Assembly (NCBI GenBank): GCA_964017195.1
Contig: OZ024890.1
Span: 23,683,201 to 23,747,200 of the forward strand
Source of the DNA: Siderastrea radians
Lineage: Eukaryota; Cnidaria; Anthozoa; Scleractinia; Rhizangiidae
Direction: 5' to 3'
DNA length: 64,000 bases
In this document: in pieces, positions 58,741 to 64,000 of the stretch
How positions within the stretch are numbered: the first letter of the stretch is position 1
How the letters are laid out: every line of letters starts with the position of its first letter
Program-made: the position numbers and the translations under genes
The notes under the pieces: model-generated
Databases searched by the model: none
Told to the model about the DNA's origin: nothing
Seen by the model: only the letters and a program-made list of their open reading frames with translations

Positions 58741-58943
58741 CTTGCTTAAAACGTGAACCAATAAATTACTGTCTCTTTATTTGACACCAAAAGAATGGCG
58801 TGATTATGGCCGATAAATAGATAAGAGTTCAACGGGGTGTAAACAATTTGTTCGCATATTTATACTCGATTTTGTCTCTCTTGAGACCATTTGAACCTTG
58901 AACAGCAAGGTGCAAGCACGAAGAAGTAGGTTAAAGAGTCAAC
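58735..58943 (+). promoter_or_regulatory. Promoter and 5' UTR of gene 6
   Basis: CCAAT near 58757, TGGCGTG at 58796-58802 (still TNGCGTG although the second base has changed), TGTAAACA at 58838-58845, TATTTATA at 58857-58864. The leader is shorter than in the paralogues: the TAAAATTTTCTATTTCCTTTG segment before GAGTCAACATG is missing. Confidence 0.6.
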
Positions 58944-61900
58944 ATGAGCTTTTCGTTTGCAATTGAGGAGTTTTCATCGTTCGGGCAAATTTTGTTCCTC
59001 TGCTTTCTGGTTTGCCTGTTCCTCTCTGGAAAAGCAGTATGGGAGCATTCTCTTTCCAAGCTGCCTCCAGGACCATGGGGTTTGCCAGTCGTAGGTAAGA
59101 GTTTGTTTCAATCAGCTCAGGTAATTTTCTGTATAGTCTAATGTATAGAGACCGTTCAATGTTTAACTCCCTTGTCATAATAGACGCGACAGTTTTCGCT
59201 AGGCTTAAGGAAAACACTTTCAGCTTATTTAGATGACCAATCAGTTAAAACAAAGATCTAGATCTCTAGATGAGATCGTGCAGAGAGGACAGTAAAAACA
59301 AGAAAGGTAGAGTGAATTGATATGTTTTAAATATTGACAAAGCTGCTGGAAAAACAAGCGTCGTAAGAGGTCGTGTGTTAACCAAAACACAAAAGTTTAC
59401 AACGGTTAGAGTCTGTGGCTCCCAGGTGCATCCTAACATTCTGAATAAGCGGCTAATCGCCATCGCTCGAATTTAACAGTTTATCACTGAACAATCTGAA
59501 AATTCTACCAGAATTTGAACTGATAAACTCTTTCTTCAAAGCAGTAACTCTTTCTTGGCAAGAAAGGCCCTTTGTTCTCAAAATCACCGATAAAATTGCA
59601 TAATGAATGAATAATTAGTAAGCCCAGCCCTTTGCATGACACGAGCGTAGAGGCTTGGTGAAGTGTTGCGTGCTCTTAGCCGAATTACTATAGTGATGTG
59701 GCACTGTTTATCTTCAATGTTTTTTTTTTTTGCACCAAGAAAATCAAATAAAGCGTGACTTCAGCCTTGAGATCACAATTTTTAAACCGCACAGGACTAT
59801 TAAAAACTTAAGTTTATCTTACTCTCAGTTCTATTATCAGCAGTTAATATTTAAACAATCAATCCGTATTCGACTGAATTAAAGTCCGATTATTAAAAAA
59901 TAAAGAAACCCTTTAAGATTAACTATTAACTATCAGACTATTGTACACGGTCATAGCAAAATTATCCACGAGGTTTTATTTGTGATTGAATACTGAATAG
60001 AACTTGAATTAAAATTTGCGGAAGAAGAACAGAAAGTTAAAACAAAACAACTCCTAAAATTGTCAATGGAAAAATTTCGTTTTGGTCGACTTTTAACCAT
60101 ACTCTGCGCTTAGCCATATTTAACTACTGAAAAATTTCGTTCATTATTACAAGAATCTACTATTGTCTATATCGATCTTGATTTGTACACAAAGCAAAAG
60201 ACTGGACTTTGACACCAAATTACTAACCGGAATTACCTCAGACCAAGGAAGTCTGATCTTGCAACATTTCACGTGAACAATTTGTTTTGCCTTGTTTTTT
60301 TTTTTCAGGGCAAAAAGCATATTTGCTTTAGTTTAGTTGTTGAGTGGATGAATACAATTAACATCGCGCGATACTATTTGTAACCGAGGCTTCAAATCAA
60401 ATCATGGCTCCCTTACCTACTGGAAAAATACTGAAATCTAGACCTCCATTTAGCCTTAATGCGTTCATCGGCAAACTTTGCGAAGTCAAACGACATTTGT
60501 GGCCATAAAATTGAACCTTTTCCTGTTTGTTAACTGTCAGGTAATGACGTCAGTTACAGCTTCAAGGCTTCAAGATTTTGATGACTTTTGTAAACTGACA
60601 ATATCAAAAATTTAGTCATCTTTCGTAGACTTATGACTACGTTGTAGCCATTATAATTTTACTAAACTCAACGGCCTCAAGCGACTTAAGCAAATGATAA
60701 ATAAACGATTTCCTGCGTTTTTTCTGTCCCATTAAACTGTCATTACTCTACCTTAATTGGGTAGTAGTCAATCTTAGTTTTAAAGTTATCGGACCACTAT
60801 CAGGATTTTGAAAGCGCGACAATAACTTAGCTGAAACCTCAAATGGCTTGGTGGCGGTTAGTCTGTTTCAGAACAAAGCGTTCTTTATAGCAAACATGAT
60901 GCCTTGCGGTCTATGAAACAAGGATCATGCATCATGCATCACTGAAGCAACCGTAATTGAAATAGGTGTATACGTATAGTTAGATTATTGCATCTAGTGA
61001 ACACGCCTTGGAGACATTAAATCTAAAGGCTATAGGCAAAAACAAATTACATATTTCACTAACTTTATAAAATTGTGTGCTCAAGACAAAGCTAATTCAT
61101 CATACGGGGAGAAGTGGGAGAATTAAGTCATCCAGGTCCGTGATGACTCGAGAATTTGCGCCTTACAACGACTAACCGGAAACGGAGAGGAAAGATTTTC
61201 AAAATAGTCCGCTAAATTGCCAAGTCTTTAAAGCAAACCGCTCTTACCCTTCCATGATTGTGATCTATCTGATAGGGGCATCACAAGGAATCGTAAAACA
61301 ATAAACAGCTTTTTTTTTCAACATTGATAGCTATTGATTGGAATTAAAATGTTCCTGTTGCCTGATGAAACAGCAGTACTTACTTTAAGATTCGCGAGCT
61401 TTTCCTTGAGATCAAACAAACAAACAAGGATCTAGTGGTGTCATCCTTAAACTTTGATTTGAATGATTTCACTCGATATGATAAAATAAACCCACAACAA
61501 AAGACGAATTGTCATCGTATAGTGGAGGCCCAATTACTATTGCATGCTTCACTGCAGTCGGTTACTGTCAAGAGCAGTTACGTGCCATATTCCTTAGCCA
61601 CTAGTAATTACACATACATACATTACAAAGCAATGGCGACTAACACTAATTCCTTGGTATATTGCATTGAAAAGCAAAGAATTATGTTCCCATTTTGCTA
61701 GGGATTACTGATAGAGGTAAAATCTGCAGAATCTTTCCCAAATGAATAAACAAAATGTGATGATGTTAGTTGAACAGTAATAGGCAGGGCATTGAGTGGT
61801 AAGAAATGCTAGTAAATTAACCACGATCTAAAACTTCGTGTTTAAAGCATTTCGCTTTCACTCAGTAATCTCGTTGGGTAGCAGGTGACCGGCTAACGAG

Positions 61901-64000
61901 AAATAGAGATCCATAAAAGATAGAACTGTAGCTTGGATCCTTTGATGACGGCGAAGATTAGCTAAAAATTGACGGAAAATCTCAGGGATTTCACGATCAA
62001 GATTTCATAACCTGAAAAAAAAAAATTCCTTGCATAAATTATAACAAATTTGAGTGAACATGGAAGGATTAATCACTGAAAACTGTCGCATTAGTAAATA
62101 AATGCTAGATCTTGTACAAACTTGTGCAAGGATACAAAAACATCAGCTAGAAAACTTGGTTTTTGTGTCACCTTAGCATTAAGATTCCCCCACAGAAACA
62201 TGTAGAAGGTTGTGTACGTGTGGCAGTTACAAACTGAACAATCAAGTATTCAAGTACTCATGGTTAAAAACATGAGTACATACTGACCTGTTTTTCATGC
62301 TTCACGCCCTTCGCCAGGCTGCTAGCACGAACGCGTGACTTTTGCCAAGCTTTAGCACCATCCAGCCCCGGAGGGTTCGAGTTTACTCATAACAGTAAAT
62401 AAATTTGGTTTTCAAGTCATTAACGAGCACAAGGAGGCCGTGGTCCAAAGGTTACGAGTCGACAGTGCCTGCGCAACTCGGGACTGGTCCGAGATATTCA
62501 AGTTTCTTATTAATAAGGAATTTGCCTACTAATACAAAGGTATTTTTGTGCGGCTTATGACTATGCGGAAAAAGCAGATCTTAGCAAGGGCTATCAGAAT
62601 CCAAAAAGAAAATTAAGGGGGCCACGCATTTTTCAGAGATAATTGAGCTTAAATTTGGAAAGAAATTGCCATACATTGTAACTCTTGCTATAGGATCCGC
62701 TTTTCCCCACAGTCGTAACCTTTTTAAAAATACCTATGTATTAGGAGCTACCATCCCTAAGGAGGCTCGCAAAAGTTTTTTGGCCTTGAGGTGTATCTTT
62801 TGAAATCAAAATTTCACATAGAAGACAAATTTGATTTCCTTGATACTACACCAACTTTTCAACAAATGACTAAAGTTTATGTTTATTGGTTTCCTAGGAA
62901 TAGGTGTCACCATAGCAATGGTTATGGACAGCCCCTCGTTTTATATAATGTCGATTATCTCGAAATTTATTCAGTCACTTTATGATGAAATTTGGATGAT
63001 TAGGCATGAACTTCACAACCTACACAATGTGTATGCAAAATTAGAGAAAAATCTGTATGACCGTTTGCAAGTAAATCACAAATCATTTTTACGGGCTCCA
63101 ATATTTCAAAAAAAATTAATCTTTACACTTTCTCTTTTCAGTTTAAAGGTCTTTTATGATAAAAAAAAAAACATTTTAAACTTACGTTGAGCTTCCTAGG
63201 TGGCTGTGATTATAAGATATTTATGTTTGAGAACTGCTAAAATAAAGCACCAATCATTCAAACAGTTCGTAATTCGCATAAGCTGATAAATCGAGATATG
63301 GAGAATCCTTTTACAGTATTTCCCGTAATTTCGCGTACATGTTGTGTAGGTTGTGTACTTCAAATCCTGCAAATTTCGTCATAAATTATTTGACTAGGTT
63401 TCGAGATATGAATTGACATTATATAAAACGACGGGCTGCCCTTAAGAAACCAGTACCTAGGAAACCGGTGAAAAATAAACTTTAGTCATATGTTGAAAAG
63501 ATGGTGTAGTATTAAGAAAATCAAAGATTGTATTCTATGCGAAATTTGATTTCAAAAGATACACCCCAAGGCCAAAAAGAAAAAAACTGTTGGAAGCTTG
63601 CTAAGATCGGTGCCTCCTAATACAGGGGTAATTTTGCAAAGGTTATGACTATGGGCTGTGGTTTGAAAACAGTTCCTTAAACAGGCATTAAAAGTTTTGT
63701 GCACTTTTCAATTGCATAAGACGATTAGAAAAAATGTATGAGAACAAAAAATTTACTCAAGATGTATGCTTCTAAGGCTGATTCCTAAACACGATTTTCG
63801 TTCTCACAATAGGGGCTTGTTTCCGCCTGGGAAAGAACCCACATCTTACATTCACCGAAATGGCGCAGAAATACGGCGACGTGTTCAGCTTGATGCTTGG
63901 AAATCGTTTGGTTGTGGTGCTAAATGGAGTAAATGCCATCCAAGAAGCCATCATCAAACACTCGAAAGCCTTTGCTGGGCGGCCTCAACTACACACCTTT
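58944..64000 (+). CDS. Cytochrome P450 gene 6 (type B), 3' end beyond the window
   Basis: Exon 1 58944-59094 encodes the same anchor and hinge (MSFSFAIEEFSSFG...LPPGPWGLPVVG). The intron ends with CACAATAG at 63812, and exon 2 runs from 63813 to the window edge, open for residues 52-113 (ACFRLGKNPH...QLHTF). No lesion is seen, but all catalytic motifs lie outside, so intactness is unproven. Its intron carries the type-B fold-back, which places it with genes 3 and 5. It is the type-B partner of the fragment at 54433. Confidence 0.88.
60881..60971. mobile_element. Right half of the TACACCTATTTCAA MITE in gene 6
   Basis: Only the 3' part remains (AGCAAACATGATGCCTTGCG... to GAAATAGGTGTA). The left terminal repeat and middle present at 45861-46000 have been deleted, so this copy is immobile. 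Confidence 0.7.
62712..63649. repeat. Intronic fold-back, gene 6
   Basis: Left arm 62712-62836, right arm 63518-63649, matching genes 3 and 5. Confidence 0.75.

Larger units (their letters stand above)
59095..63812 (+). other. Intron of gene 6
   Basis: 4.7 kb, donor GTAAGAG. It aligns with the intron of gene 5, with the same two small-scale features except for the 47614 MITE, which is absent (62485 reads GGGACTGGTCCGAG). Confidence 0.7.

Overview
The window is eukaryotic nuclear DNA, AT-rich, with GT-AG introns, TATA-like promoters, AATAAA polyadenylation signals and many transposon remnants. Protein and repeat character (clan 2 P450s of the CYP1/CYP17-like type, GGCCCGTTTCTC-type MITEs, a tRNA-derived SINE, LINE 3' ends) suggests an animal, most likely an anthozoan cnidarian such as a stony coral; that assignment is inference.

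The only protein-coding content I can support is a tandem array of cytochrome P450 genes. All share one design: a 151-bp exon 1 (membrane anchor plus proline-rich hinge, ending in phase 1 at VVG), one intron of 3.4-5.1 kb, and a 1409-bp exon 2 holding the whole catalytic domain, giving 519 residues. Layout: gene 1 (minus, 1-5427, last 35 nt outside the window, open); gene 2 (plus, 12166-17085, intact); gene 3 (plus, 21438-27587, one in-frame TGA); gene 4 (plus, 34873-39826, clear pseudogene); gene 5 (plus, 43905-50589, intact); a 3' fragment (54433-54583); gene 6 (plus, 58944 to beyond the window end, open so far). Genes 1 and 2 are head to head.

The array grew by duplication of a two-gene block. 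Unit A (about 5.9-28.17 kb) = spacer + type-A gene (2) + type-B gene (3). Unit B (28.17-51.1 kb) repeats it with genes 4 and 5. Unit C (51.1 kb onward) has an older, diverged spacer, a type-A gene reduced to its last 50 codons, and type-B gene 6. Matching genes lie about 22.5 kb apart in units A and B. Type-A genes decay along the array (intact, pseudogene, fragment); type-B genes are kept apart from the single nonsense codon in gene 3.

All six promoters keep the same layout (CCAAT, a TNGCGTG motif like the aryl-hydrocarbon-receptor core site, a forkhead-like motif, TATTTATA), so the copies probably share regulation. Functionally these are microsomal haem-thiolate monooxygenases; substrates cannot be read from sequence. 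The rest is introns and spacer with transposons whose presence or absence in units A, B and C dates them relative to the duplication. I found no wholly new system; the most interesting material is the staged birth and decay of the P450 units, the conserved promoter motif, the intronic fold-backs and the non-autonomous elements with readable target-site duplications.
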